NCBI RefSeq assembly: GCF_900115435.1
Contig: NZ_FOWK01000004.1
Location: 1 to 64,000, forward strand
Length of the DNA stretch: 64,000 nucleotides
Reading direction: 5' to 3'
Origin: Prevotella sp. tf2-5
GTDB lineage: Bacteria; Bacteroidota; Bacteroidia; Bacteroidales; Bacteroidaceae
Position numbers and translations under genes: made by a program
Shown here: positions 1 through 8,763 of the stretch, one piece after another
Layout of the letters: each line of letters starts with the position of its first letter
Numbering within the stretch: the stretch's first letter is position 1
The notes under the pieces: generated by a model
What the model was told of the DNA's origin: nothing
What the model saw: the letters and a program-made list of their open reading frames with translations, nothing else
Database searches by the model: none

Positions 1-338
1 TGACCAACAATATGGAGATGCCTGCCACGCAGGTCGCTCTTCTCTACAAATATCGTTGGCGTGTAGAACTCTTCTTTAAATGGATTAAGCAGCATCTTAA
101 GATTAAGTCCTTTTGGGGTACGACAGAGACTGCTGTCAGAATCCAGATATACTCTGCCATCACCGCATATTGCATGGTGGCTATCGTTGAGCACGACCTC
201 AAACTGCACAGGAGCACCTACGAAGTGTTGAGAATTTTGAGCGCTTCGCTGTTGGATAAGACTCCAATCAAGGAACTTTTTACCAAGGAACCTGAGTATG
301 TTGCTGATGATGGTCAATTGACTCTTAATTTTATTTAG
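1..338 (+). CDS. IS4-like transposase, C-terminal fragment (runs in from the left)
   Basis: The open frame enters from the window edge and stops at 336-338. About 110 residues are visible. They contain the segment YRWRVELFFKWIKQHLKIK, which matches the conserved YREK region (Y-x2-R-x3-E-x6-K) holding the last catalytic Glu of IS4-family DDE transposases, followed by the usual short helical tail. The protein would cut and rejoin the ends of its own insertion sequence. The N-terminal catalytic Asp residues lie outside the window, so it cannot be said whether the element is intact. Family assignment is good; subgroup unknown. Confidence 0.8.
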   Translation, partial: TNNMEMPATQVALLYKYRWRVELFFKWIKQHLKIKSFWGTTETAVRIQIYSAITAYCMVAIVEHDLKLHRSTYEVLRILSASLLDKTPIKELFTKEPEYVADDGQLTLNFI

Positions 339-348
339 TGGACACTAA
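335..348. repeat. Interrupted palindrome at the transposase stop codon, possible IS end
   Basis: TTAGTG-GA-CACTAA overlaps the transposase stop. It sits where the right terminal repeat of the element would be expected. The left end is outside the window, so this is only a candidate terminal inverted repeat. Confidence 0.35.
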
Positions 349-464
349 TGATATAAATATATAAAATATTCAGTCTTTGTATGTTTACTTTCATTAAACT
401 GATATTTGATATTTGATATAGTTGCATTAAAAACAAATAACTGAGATTTGAGATTGATTTTCGC

Positions 465-497
465 TAACTGTTAACTGTTAAACTGTTAAACTGTTAA
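465..497. repeat. Short tandem repeat (ACTGTTA)n
   Basis: About four consecutive copies of a 7-8 base unit TAACTGTT/AAACTGTT. No coding potential was seen. It resembles the low-complexity runs found in other gaps of this window. Confidence 0.7.
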
Positions 498-692
498 AAA
501 TTCAACCAAAATTACTGTCACAACTGTCACTGTCACGCAAAAGTATGGGGCAATTTGATTCCGATGCCTTCTATCCCCCACTCCAGTATCTTCCATCACT
601 TGTACTAAAGCCTAGTATGACTGATACTAAAGGCTGTTATACCCCTATATCAGATACTGGAATACATCTTATAAGATACTGGAAAGAGGGGT

Positions 693-752
693 AAAGGTTA
701 AGGTTAAGGGTTCAAGTTAAGGGTTAAGGGTTATGGGTTATGGGTTTGTGGG
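693..752 (+). repeat. Telomere-like GGTTAAG/GGTTATG repeat with G-quadruplex potential
   Basis: The unit GGTTAAG degenerates into GGGTTAA and GGGTTAT. Between 721 and 752 there are five GGG runs (721, 728, 735, 742, 750) separated by 4-5 base loops, which satisfies the usual intramolecular G-quadruplex pattern. It directly abuts the left arm of the inverted repeat. Confidence 0.7.
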
Positions 753-911
753 TCATTAAGGTCATGAAGGTCATTTGTCATTAAGAGTTTTGAAAAATGG
801 GTGTTTTTAGTTAATAATATATATATTATATATAATATATATATTATTATACTTATCTTAGTAAAAATCCGAAATCCTTAATGACAAATGACCTTCATGA
901 CCTTCGTGACC
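751..911. repeat. Large nested inverted repeat with AT palindrome core
   Basis: The left arm 751-785 pairs with the right arm 877-911 over 35 bases with two mismatches. Both arms contain the internally repeated words GGTCATTAAGGTCATGAAGG. The centre holds a 38-base perfect AT palindrome at 812-849. The axes of the two structures coincide within one base. The unit could extrude as a cruciform or fold as a long RNA hairpin. It might be a MITE or REP-like element. No gene is inside. Confidence 0.8.
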
Positions 912-972
912 ACTTTCAAAAAAATTAAAAAAAGACACACCTGAAAATTCGTAGACCGCAATGGGAATGTTG

Positions 973-1002
973 TACCTTTGCACTTGACAATGAGGTCAAG
1001 TG
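973..1002 (+). promoter_or_regulatory. Orphan promoter-like box and short hairpin
   Basis: TACCTTTG (973-980) fits the Bacteroidota -7 consensus TAnnTTTG on the plus strand. CACTTGAC and GTCAAGTG (981-988 and 995-1002) form an 8-bp stem just downstream. No -33 TTTG is seen at the right distance and no plus-strand gene follows, so transcription would run antisense into the end of the GH2 gene. It may be a leftover from a lost gene. Confidence 0.35.
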
Positions 1003-1058
1003 CGATTGCGGGCTGCGGCTCAGCATAGCTCGAGCAAGTTTTTGATGTATTCTCATCG

Positions 1059-3383
1059 TTACTTGGTCTTAATGGTGATGGCAGCGGTAGGCAGACTACT
1101 TTTTATTCTCACATGCGCCTTACCTTTAGACTGGCTGCTGCGTATCACCAATAGCGCACGACCTTTCCACGTAGTGACACGTGAGGAAGTCTTGGGCTCA
1201 CGATCTTTCAAGTCAGCTGTAGCAAATGCCATCATCTTACCCTGTCCTTCTACGATCGCCTCACAAGGGATGGCAGCATCAGGACAGACACGTCCTTCAC
1301 GATCCACAACCTCTACAGTGACAAATGACAAGTCCTGACCATCAGCAGAGATCACAGGACGGTCAGCGGTCAATCGGATATGAGCCGGTTCCCCCGCAGT
1401 ACTGAGTGTCACACGCTTTTCGCCAGCCACCGCACATAATGTGCCCTCCTCGTACGGTACGCTGAACACAGCCTTGAACTCCGTACTGCGGTCCACCTTC
1501 TGCCGACCAACCTGTTTGTCGTTCAGATACAGCGTCACCTCAGGTGCTTTGGTATAGACCTCCACTTCGACAGGTCTGCCTTTCCAATTGGACCAATTCC
1601 AACTTTCCCATGTGGGATACACACTCCAGGAGGTCGTGTTGATCTTCCCATGATAGCCATCCGGTTCGCGGACAGCCATATACAAATCATGAGAGTCTTT
1701 CCATAATATCTCACGATAGTGACTGATGGGCTTACGCCAGCCTGTGATATCCACATCACCACAATAGGCACCATGCCATTCCGGCATACCGCCATCAACC
1801 CAGTGCTCACCAGGTCGTTCCCCGTCGTAATAGTTACGTCCGATACCAGACTCCCCCAGATAGTCGAGACCCGTCCAAACGATGTCACCCACGATGTAGG
1901 GATAGTCATGTACAAACTGCCAGTTCCTGAAGGCATCACGCGGGAAGCTCTCCGTTTGCCACATCACCCGTTTGGGATTACGCTGATGGTCGGTAGCATG
2001 CTTGAAGATCATGTAGTTATAACCACCGATGTCAAGCACATCGAAGTGCGGGTCGTAAATCTCCCAGTCACTATCCCATGCACAGAGAGCCTCCGTCACA
2101 GGACGCGTCTTGTCATAATCCAGGATAGCTTGCTTCAACTGACGGGCTGTGGTGATGACACGGATATCCTTACGTTCTATCACCTCATTGCCAATACTCC
2201 AACAGATGATGCTGGGATGGTTGCGGTCACGCTCCACCATCGCACGGATATCCTCACGATAGCACGAGTCAATTAGCGTTGAGTAATCGTAAGGTTTCTT
2301 GGCAGTACGCCAACCGTCAAAAGCCTCACCGATAACGAGCATTCCCATCGAGTCACAAGCGTCGAGGAAGGCACGAGTGGTAGGGTTATGACTGGTGCGG
2401 ATAAGGTTAAAACCAGCCTCCTTCATCTGTCGCACCTTTCTAATCTCCGCCGCATCGAAAGCCATCGCTCCCAACACCCCGTCATCATGATGCACACAGC
2501 ATCCATTGATGAGCAGCGGTTTGCCGTTCAGTATAAAACCATTCTCTGCATCAAACGAGAACGAGCGGATGCCGTAGCTCACAGACTTCCGGTCGATGAC
2601 GACACCATCCTCCTTCAGCTCAGCTTTCAGTTCATAGCGATAAGGATCATCAGGCGACCACAGATGAGGAGTCCCCACAACAAATGAAGTAGAAACGGTC
2701 TTCGACTGACGAGCAGGCACACTGACCATCATCTGTCCGGCACCTATTGTCACCAAGGCATTCCTATCACGGTCCGACTCATTCTCGACCGTTGTCTCCA
2801 CGTGTACAACGGCTTTGTCTGACGACACCTCAGGAGTTGTGACAAACACACCGTTCTCAGCGATATGCAGGGCAGGCATCGTCTCCAGCCATACATGACG
2901 ATATATACCCGAGCCAGTGTACCAACGGCAGTTAGGTTGCTCGGAGTTATCCACAGAGACAAGTACCTCGTTCAATTGTTTATCCTTATGAAGATAAGGA
3001 GTGATATCCACAGTAAACGGAGTATAGCCATAGGCATGCTGTCCAGCCTTAACACCGTTAATGAACACCTCCGCCTTCTGATAGACACCCTCGAAGTGGA
3101 GTCTTATCCTCTCGCCATCAGGTGTGGCGAACGACTTACGATACTTTCCCTTACCACCAGGATACCAGCCGCCATCGGTACCAGAAGCACCAGTAGCCGG
3201 GTCTGGTGCATAAGCAATAGCCCAGTCGTGAGGTAAATCCACATGGATGGTCTTGCCGTCACGGGTAAACTGCCAGCCAGCATCGAATAGCTGTCGACGG
3301 GTCTGTGCCGAAGCATGACCGTTGGTCTCCACTGCCGTAACGCAAAATAACGCTACAAACAACGCGAATAATATTTGTCTCAT
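1059..3383 (-). CDS. Glycoside hydrolase family 2 enzyme (beta-galactosidase-like), exported
   Basis: A 774-residue protein with a signal peptide (about residues 1-26). It has the GH2 order: jelly-roll sugar-binding domain (about 30-170), Ig-like domain (about 175-275), TIM barrel (about 280-570), then C-terminal Ig-like domains. The barrel shows the acid/base motif WSIGNE (Glu400) and a candidate nucleophile in WQTESF (Glu478). NGCCVHHDD and RTSHNP are family signatures. GH2 covers beta-galactosidase, beta-glucuronidase and beta-mannosidase; the overall pattern is most like Bacteroidota beta-galactosidases, but the substrate is not fixed by sequence. It lies 41 bases downstream of the DUF362 gene on the same strand and is probably co-transcribed with it. 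Plus-strand frames inside it are shadows. Confidence 0.85.
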   Translation of the reverse strand: MRQILFALFVALFCVTAVETNGHASAQTRRQLFDAGWQFTRDGKTIHVDLPHDWAIAYAPDPATGASGTDGGWYPGGKGKYRKSFATPDGERIRLHFEGVYQKAEVFINGVKAGQHAYGYTPFTVDITPYLHKDKQLNEVLVSVDNSEQPNCRWYTGSGIYRHVWLETMPALHIAENGVFVTTPEVSSDKAVVHVETTVENESDRDRNALVTIGAGQMMVSVPARQSKTVSTSFVVGTPHLWSPDDPYRYELKAELKEDGVVIDRKSVSYGIRSFSFDAENGFILNGKPLLINGCCVHHDDGVLGAMAFDAAEIRKVRQMKEAGFNLIRTSHNPTTRAFLDACDSMGMLVIGEAFDGWRTAKKPYDYSTLIDSCYREDIRAMVERDRNHPSIICWSIGNEVIERKDIRVITTARQLKQAILDYDKTRPVTEALCAWDSDWEIYDPHFDVLDIGGYNYMIFKHATDHQRNPKRVMWQTESFPRDAFRNWQFVHDYPYIVGDIVWTGLDYLGESGIGRNYYDGERPGEHWVDGGMPEWHGAYCGDVDITGWRKPISHYREILWKDSHDLYMAVREPDGYHGKINTTSWSVYPTWESWNWSNWKGRPVEVEVYTKAPEVTLYLNDKQVGRQKVDRSTEFKAVFSVPYEEGTLCAVAGEKRVTLSTAGEPAHIRLTADRPVISADGQDLSFVTVEVVDREGRVCPDAAIPCEAIVEGQGKMMAFATADLKDREPKTSSRVTTWKGRALLVIRSSQSKGKAHVRIKSSLPTAAITIKTK

Positions 3384-3424
3384 AGGTATATGGTTTTTAT
3401 TATTGATATCACGAAGTGATCACC

Positions 3425-4474
3425 TCACTCCTTCACAAAAGGCTTCAGACCTTTCACGGCCTCGGCTGCGGTGATGCGTTTGCCACCGTTGTCGAGGTCG
3501 ATAAGTACATAGCGGTTGTTACCCATGCCCAGCTCCTTCATATACGACAACTGGCGCAGTCCGTGACGGGACTCGATGCGCCGCACCATATCCTTATGCT
3601 CCTGGGCAGTCATCGCATAGATCAGGTCGACACAAGCCTGGTCGACGGCAAGGATGTCCGTCGAGGAGAGGATACCCACATCAGGAGTTACCACAGGAGC
3701 CGCTCCCAAGCCCTCACAGTCGCATGACACCGACATGTTACGCATCACGTTGACATAGGTGACATGACTGCCGAAATGGTCGATGGTAGCCTTGGTGGAT
3801 TCCGTCATACGCTCCATGAACTCCTCCCTGGCGATGTCCCACTGGTTCGGTTGGTTCGGGGTGGTATGGATCCACGCCTTTCCGATACGTCCGTCGGCAC
3901 ATCCGATACCGATATTCTTATTAGAGCCGCCGAAGCCTCCCTGCGTATGACCTTTGAAATGCGTCAGAGCCACCATCGCGTCATAATTGGTGAGGTGAGA
4001 GCCGACAGACATTTCCCTCATCCACTTGCCACCACGGATAGGGAGCGTCGTGGTGCCCTGCTCGTCGATGATGTCCACAGGACAGAACGTCCAGCCGTTC
4101 ACCTCCAGTGTCTGGCGGTGCTGCTCAGTAGTATAGCGGTCGCCGGCATAGTACGTATTCGTCTCAATGATATGAGCCTGCGGCAGATCCTTGTTCACCA
4201 GTGCCTTCACCCACTCACGGGGGATGATGTTAGGACCGTTCTTCTCGCCGGTATGCAGTTTCACGCCCACACGTCCGCTGATATGCCCACAGACCTGCTC
4301 ATAGGCTTTGATGAGCCCCTCGGCAGAGAGGTTACGAGTGAAATACACCACCGACTCATTACCCGTACGCTGGTCGTAAGGTACATATTTATCACCATCC
4401 ACACCAGGAACCTGTGCGTTGGCAACATTCGCTGAGATGACGCCGAACAATACGGTGAAAAACATCTTTCTCAT
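3425..4474 (-). CDS. DUF362 domain protein, exported
   Basis: A 349-residue protein with a signal peptide (about residues 1-20, ending ANVANA). The body matches the DUF362 family: a central segment with VGVKLHTGEKNG, then PREWVKALV, then a glycine-rich region around FGGSNKNIGIGCADG. DUF362 proteins often occur near Fe-S proteins, but no CxxCxxC ferredoxin cluster was found here, and the biochemical role is unknown. Start chosen at the ATG before the signal peptide. It is upstream of the GH2 gene on the same strand and divergent from the TonB-dependent receptor. Confidence 0.75.
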   Translation of the reverse strand: MRKMFFTVLFGVISANVANAQVPGVDGDKYVPYDQRTGNESVVYFTRNLSAEGLIKAYEQVCGHISGRVGVKLHTGEKNGPNIIPREWVKALVNKDLPQAHIIETNTYYAGDRYTTEQHRQTLEVNGWTFCPVDIIDEQGTTTLPIRGGKWMREMSVGSHLTNYDAMVALTHFKGHTQGGFGGSNKNIGIGCADGRIGKAWIHTTPNQPNQWDIAREEFMERMTESTKATIDHFGSHVTYVNVMRNMSVSCDCEGLGAAPVVTPDVGILSSTDILAVDQACVDLIYAMTAQEHKDMVRRIESRHGLRQLSYMKELGMGNNRYVLIDLDNGGKRITAAEAVKGLKPFVKE

Positions 4475-4558
4475 ATTCTTTCTGATTTTTTTGTCATGTT
4501 ATGTTGGGATAAAACGCAAATTATGCCACAAAAATAGGGAAATTTCATGAATTATCAT

Positions 4559-4566
4559 TAAATTTG
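4559..4566 (+). promoter_or_regulatory. Possible -7 box for the TonB-dependent receptor
   Basis: TAAATTTG matches TAnnTTTG and lies 31 bases before the ATG at 4598. No TTTG is visible 19-21 bases upstream, so support rests on the -7 box only. Confidence 0.45.
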
Positions 4567-4597
4567 CATCGAGATTTAAAAAGTTTTTAGAATTGTC

Positions 4598-6472
4598 ATG
4601 GACATTAAAAGTAAGATTTTAGTACTGTCGATGATCAGTACTTTCCTATCCGTGACCCCTGTAGCGGCAGAAGATGTCACCGACTCCCTGTCGTTGGAAG
4701 AAGTCGTGGTGACAGGAACACGCAACGCCACCGACATCCGTCATCTGCCGATGACAGTGACCGTCATCGAGCGAGAGAAGTTGACGGAACAGCACCAGAC
4801 ATCCGTATTACCGACCGTGATGCAACAAGTGCCCGGACTCTTCGTCACCAGTCGCTCCATGATGGGTTATGCCGTATCCACAGGAGCCGCCGGCGGCATC
4901 AACCTTCGTGGTATCACAGGAGGTGCGGGACAGTTGCTCGTCCTGATTGACGGTCATCCGCAATATAACGGCATCTACGGGCACCCCATCGCCGACAGCT
5001 ACCAGACCCTGATGGCAGAGCGTGTGGAGGTGCTGCGCGGTCCAGCCTCCGTTCTCTATGGCAGTAACGCGATGGGTGGAGTACTCAATATCGTCACCCG
5101 TTCCATGCGGGAGAACGGAGTGAGGACGACAGTCGACCTGGGTGTTGGCAGCTACGGCACCATCCAGGCAGAAGCCTCCAACCAGTTGCGGAGCGGTAAG
5201 TTCTCCTCCACCCTGTCAGCGCAATACAGTCGTACCGACAACCACCGTCCCCGTATGGGGTTCGAGCAGTATGGAGGTTACCTGAAACTGGGTTACGACA
5301 TCAATAACCACTGGAATACCTATATCGACGCCAACCTGACCCACTTCAACGCCTCCTATCCCGGAACTGTCAGCAGTCCCCTCTATGACGCAGACCAGTG
5401 GATCACCCGTGGAGTAGTCTCCGCAGCCCTTGAGAACCACTATAACCGCACCAGCGGAGCACTGAGTGTCTACACCAATTTCGGACGACACAAGATTGAC
5501 GACGGGACAGCGAATCCCGAGCAGCCCACCCAACGCTATTTCCGTTCCAAAGACGCGCTGATAGGAGTCTCCTGGTATCAGAGCGCACAGCTCTTCGAGG
5601 GTAACCGACTGACTGTCGGTGTCGACTACCAGCATATCTATGGTCACGCCTACTATACCTCAAAACAGACCGGTGAGGTACTTGACACCCCCAACAAACA
5701 AAGTGGCAAAAGCTACCGTAATGAGATAGCCGGCTATGTGGACTTCCGTCAGGACCTCACATCGTGGCTGACCATCGACGCGGGACTGCGTGTCGATCAT
5801 CATTCCGTGGTAGGTACGGAATGGGTACCACAGGCAGGTGTCGTCGTCCGTCCCATCCAGACAGGAGAGATCAAGGCGATGGTGAGCAAGGGCTTCCGTA
5901 ACCCCACGATGCGTGAGATGTACCTCTACCCTCCCTCCAATGAGGAGCTGAAGCCAGAGCGTCTGTGGAACTACGAGTTATCATGGAAGCATCGTCTGGG
6001 AGCCTTCAACTATGGCGCCAACCTCTTTTACATCAAAGGAGACAACATGATCCAGACCGTCAACCGGCAGAATGTGAACACGGGAGCGATCAAGAACTAC
6101 GGTATGGAGCTGGAGGCAGACTGGCGTATCAGCAACCACTGGGCAGTGAGCACCAACCACTCGCTGCTGCACATGGAGCATCACGTCATCGCCGCTCCCA
6201 CTTATAAGGGATTCCTGGGTGCCAATTACAACTGTGACAAATGGAGCGTCATAGCAGGACTGCAATATATCAGTGGACTGTATACGGCTGTCGGGGACGC
6301 GGAGCAGAAAGAGAACTTCTGTCTGCTGAACGCCTCCGTCAATTATGCGTTGACGAAATACCTCACGTTATGGGTGCATGGGGAGAACCTGCTGGCACAA
6401 AGTTACGAGATCAACCTGGGCTATCCTATGCCACGTGCCACCTTTATGGGAGGTGTCAACCTGAGATTCTGA
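4598..6472 (+). CDS. TonB-dependent outer-membrane receptor (siderophore/cobalamin/heme type)
   Basis: A 624-residue protein with a signal peptide (about 1-24), TonB-box-like LEEVVVTGTR (about 33-42), plug domain (about 45-160, with VEVLRGPASVLYGSNAMGGVLNI), and a 22-strand-type barrel ending in the aromatic GGVNLRF. At this length, and without the N-terminal carboxypeptidase-like extension, it belongs with micronutrient receptors such as BtuB or FepA, not with SusC. No SusD partner or lipoprotein is adjacent. The ligand cannot be told from sequence. It converges on relA with 18 bases between. Confidence 0.85.
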   Translation: MDIKSKILVLSMISTFLSVTPVAAEDVTDSLSLEEVVVTGTRNATDIRHLPMTVTVIEREKLTEQHQTSVLPTVMQQVPGLFVTSRSMMGYAVSTGAAGGINLRGITGGAGQLLVLIDGHPQYNGIYGHPIADSYQTLMAERVEVLRGPASVLYGSNAMGGVLNIVTRSMRENGVRTTVDLGVGSYGTIQAEASNQLRSGKFSSTLSAQYSRTDNHRPRMGFEQYGGYLKLGYDINNHWNTYIDANLTHFNASYPGTVSSPLYDADQWITRGVVSAALENHYNRTSGALSVYTNFGRHKIDDGTANPEQPTQRYFRSKDALIGVSWYQSAQLFEGNRLTVGVDYQHIYGHAYYTSKQTGEVLDTPNKQSGKSYRNEIAGYVDFRQDLTSWLTIDAGLRVDHHSVVGTEWVPQAGVVVRPIQTGEIKAMVSKGFRNPTMREMYLYPPSNEELKPERLWNYELSWKHRLGAFNYGANLFYIKGDNMIQTVNRQNVNTGAIKNYGMELEADWRISNHWAVSTNHSLLHMEHHVIAAPTYKGFLGANYNCDKWSVIAGLQYISGLYTAVGDAEQKENFCLLNASVNYALTKYLTLWVHGENLLAQSYEINLGYPMPRATFMGGVNLRF

Positions 6473-6490
6473 CCAGGCGACACCTCACCA

Positions 6491-8758
6491 CTATAGCCTA
6501 CTCACTTGTTTGACACCCCTCACTGTACGGAGTTTCTTAATGAGAGACTCCAAGTGGGTGTTGTCGTTGATCATGATGACGAGGTTGCCACTGAACAAAC
6601 CGTCGTGCGAGTCGATATTAATACTGCGGAGCACGAGTTTCTCATCCTTAGAGATGATACTGGTGAGGTTGTTGACAATACCGATATCATCATTACCGAT
6701 GACCCGCAGGGTGATGGCATACTGTGACGAGCCCTTGCCGCTCCATCGAGCCTTGACGACACGATAGCCGAACCGCTTCTTGAGTTCCGCGGCATTGGGA
6801 CAGTCCTCACGATGGATCTTGATACCACCGCTGACCGTCACGAAACCGAACACCTTGTCGCCATAGATAGGCTGACAGCAGCGAGCCAGCTGATAGTCGA
6901 TACCTTTCAGGTTACGGTCGATGACGAGGACATCATCTGAGAGTTGAGCATTGAGCGTTGAGAGTTGAGCGTTGTCCAGGACGAAGTCGGCTGCCGTCTG
7001 TGCGATATTATTACCCGTGACGGGTTGCTCACCCTGCTGCAACTCCACATACTTATCAATAACATGGTTGACATCGAGGGTACCGTCCGCTATCTGCCGG
7101 TAGAAATCACTGGTCTCCTTAAAACCCAGTTTCTTGATGAGATGCTGCATGGTGGACTCCTCCTGCTCCACCTTACGGTTCTTGAACTTACGCTCTAGCG
7201 TCTCCTTGGCGAAGAGAGCCTCCTTGACCTGTGTCTCCTTCAACGCAAGACGCACTTTCGACTTCGCGCGAGAGGTCTTGACGATGTTAAGCCACTCCTG
7301 ACGGGGCTTCTGTGTGGACGAGGTCATGATCTCCACCTGGTCGCCACTCTGCAGGACCTGACGGAGCGGCACCACCTTATTATTTATACGGGCACCGGTA
7401 CAGGTGTTACCGATCTTGGAATGGATATGATAGGCGAAGTCAAGGACGGTGGCACCCTTGGGAAACTTATACAGGTCGCCCTTGGGAGTGAACACGAAGA
7501 CCTCGTCCTCGTAAAGATCCATCTTAAACTGATCCATCGCCTCCAAGCCGTCACTCGTCTCCAGCATCGAACGGATATTCGTGAGCCACTCGTCCAAGCC
7601 AGACTCACCTTTCACACCCTTGTAACGCCAGTGGGCGGCGACACCACGCTCCGCGATCTCATCCATACGCTCCGTACGGATCTGTACCTCCACCCATTTC
7701 TTCTCAGGACCCAGGACTGTGATATGCAGACTCTCGTAACCGTTTGACTTCGGCACACTCAGCCAGTCGCGCAACCGCTTGGGGTTCGGCTGATACATAT
7801 CCGTCACAATGGAGTATACCTGCCAGCAGTGCATCTTCTCCTTCTCCACAGGGGAGTCGAGGATGACACGGATGGCGAAGAGGTCGTAGACACCCTCAAA
7901 GTCACACTTCTGCTTCTTCATCTTCTGCCAGATGGAGTGGATAGACTTGGTGCGTCCTTTGATATGGAACTTCAGACCCGCAGCCTCCAGGTGCTCACGG
8001 ATCGGTTGGATGAAACGCTGGATATACGCGTCACGGCTCTTCTTCGTCTCACTCAGCTTCTCCTTGATATGATAGTAAGCGTCATGCTCCAGGTATTTCA
8101 GCGACAAGTCCTCGAGCTCACTCTTCAACTTATAGAGTCCGAGTTTGTGGGCAAGGGGAGCGTAGAGATAGGCAGCCTCCTCGCTGACCTCCTTTCGGTA
8201 TTGCTCCCTCTCCTCTCTCCTCTTTCCCTGCTCCTCCGGGTTACTCTCTCCTGACTCTAATAACACATCACGGATCTGACGCATCAGGTTGACACGGTCG
8301 GCAATCATGATGAGGATGACACGCATATCCTCCGCAAAGGAAAGGAGGAGGTTACGGAAATTCTCCGTCTCGATGACAGGATTCTTCTTGTAGAGTTCCT
8401 GGATGCGCTGCAAGCCATGCAGGATACGGGCGACAGACTCCCCGAACTCACGTCTGATCACCTCGATGGTGAGGTAGTCGTCCTCAATACAAGGATGTAA
8501 CAGGACGGCAAGGACGGCGTCACGCTTCAAACCTATCTCCTCGACGACGAGATAGGCGGTCTGGAAACTGAGCAGCATGGGATTCAAGCCGAACACATCA
8601 CGATGGATATGGTTCTGCTCGATATAGCCTGTCAGATACTGACGCATCTTCTCCTCGTCACCCTCCAGGAGCGACGAGCCGATCTCCTGCTTGATCTGGT
8701 TATACAATGAGAGGACATCCTCCCTTTCCTGTGATGTAAACTCAAATCTCTCTGTCAT
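6491..8758 (-). CDS. relA: RelA/SpoT-family (p)ppGpp synthetase with degenerate hydrolase site
   Basis: A 755-residue protein with full-length RSH order: HD-type domain (about 45-190), synthetase (about 240-350, with RVILD, PKSNGYESLH, EVQIRT and AAHWRYK), TGS (about 405-465, DEVFVFTPKG), helical region, zinc-finger/RIS (LARCCQPIYGDKVFGFVT) and C-terminal ACT. In the HD domain the catalytic HD is HP (LLHPCIEDD, 88-90 region) and the upstream metal His is not recognisable, so hydrolysis is probably lost while synthesis is kept. A short in-frame repeat (NAQLSTLNAQLS) lies in the linker before the zinc-finger domain. The -7 box lies only 5 bases before the ATG. Confidence 0.88.
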   Translation of the reverse strand: MTERFEFTSQEREDVLSLYNQIKQEIGSSLLEGDEEKMRQYLTGYIEQNHIHRDVFGLNPMLLSFQTAYLVVEEIGLKRDAVLAVLLHPCIEDDYLTIEVIRREFGESVARILHGLQRIQELYKKNPVIETENFRNLLLSFAEDMRVILIMIADRVNLMRQIRDVLLESGESNPEEQGKRREEREQYRKEVSEEAAYLYAPLAHKLGLYKLKSELEDLSLKYLEHDAYYHIKEKLSETKKSRDAYIQRFIQPIREHLEAAGLKFHIKGRTKSIHSIWQKMKKQKCDFEGVYDLFAIRVILDSPVEKEKMHCWQVYSIVTDMYQPNPKRLRDWLSVPKSNGYESLHITVLGPEKKWVEVQIRTERMDEIAERGVAAHWRYKGVKGESGLDEWLTNIRSMLETSDGLEAMDQFKMDLYEDEVFVFTPKGDLYKFPKGATVLDFAYHIHSKIGNTCTGARINNKVVPLRQVLQSGDQVEIMTSSTQKPRQEWLNIVKTSRAKSKVRLALKETQVKEALFAKETLERKFKNRKVEQEESTMQHLIKKLGFKETSDFYRQIADGTLDVNHVIDKYVELQQGEQPVTGNNIAQTAADFVLDNAQLSTLNAQLSDDVLVIDRNLKGIDYQLARCCQPIYGDKVFGFVTVSGGIKIHREDCPNAAELKKRFGYRVVKARWSGKGSSQYAITLRVIGNDDIGIVNNLTSIISKDEKLVLRSINIDSHDGLFSGNLVIMINDNTHLESLIKKLRTVRGVKQVSRL
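6938..6974 (-). repeat. In-frame oligonucleotide repeat inside relA
   Basis: On the coding strand, two copies of AACGCTCAACTCT-like units are separated by GCTCAAT. They encode NAQLSTLNAQLS between domains. The same word, in the same frame and coding orientation, occurs at 48703-48737 in an unrelated gene. Confidence 0.75.
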
Positions 8759-8763
8759 GCAGG

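Larger units (their letters stand above)
349..1058. other. Gene-free, repeat-rich intergenic stretch
   Basis: No convincing gene was found in these 710 bases. The stretch holds in order: a tandem ACTGTTA-type repeat (465-497); several copies of AGATACTGG with one inverted copy (about 580-690); G-run heptamers (693-752); a large nested inverted repeat (751-911); and a lone promoter-like box (973-980) followed by a short hairpin (981-1002). Confidence 0.6.

Noticed and set aside
1000..1338. Plus-strand frame after the orphan promoter box
   Set aside because: Most of it is antisense to the GH2 C-terminus and the protein resembles no family; the promoter was kept as an orphan.
6472..6491. Terminator between the TonB-dependent receptor and relA
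   Set aside because: The 18-base gap holds no hairpin followed by a T-run on either strand.
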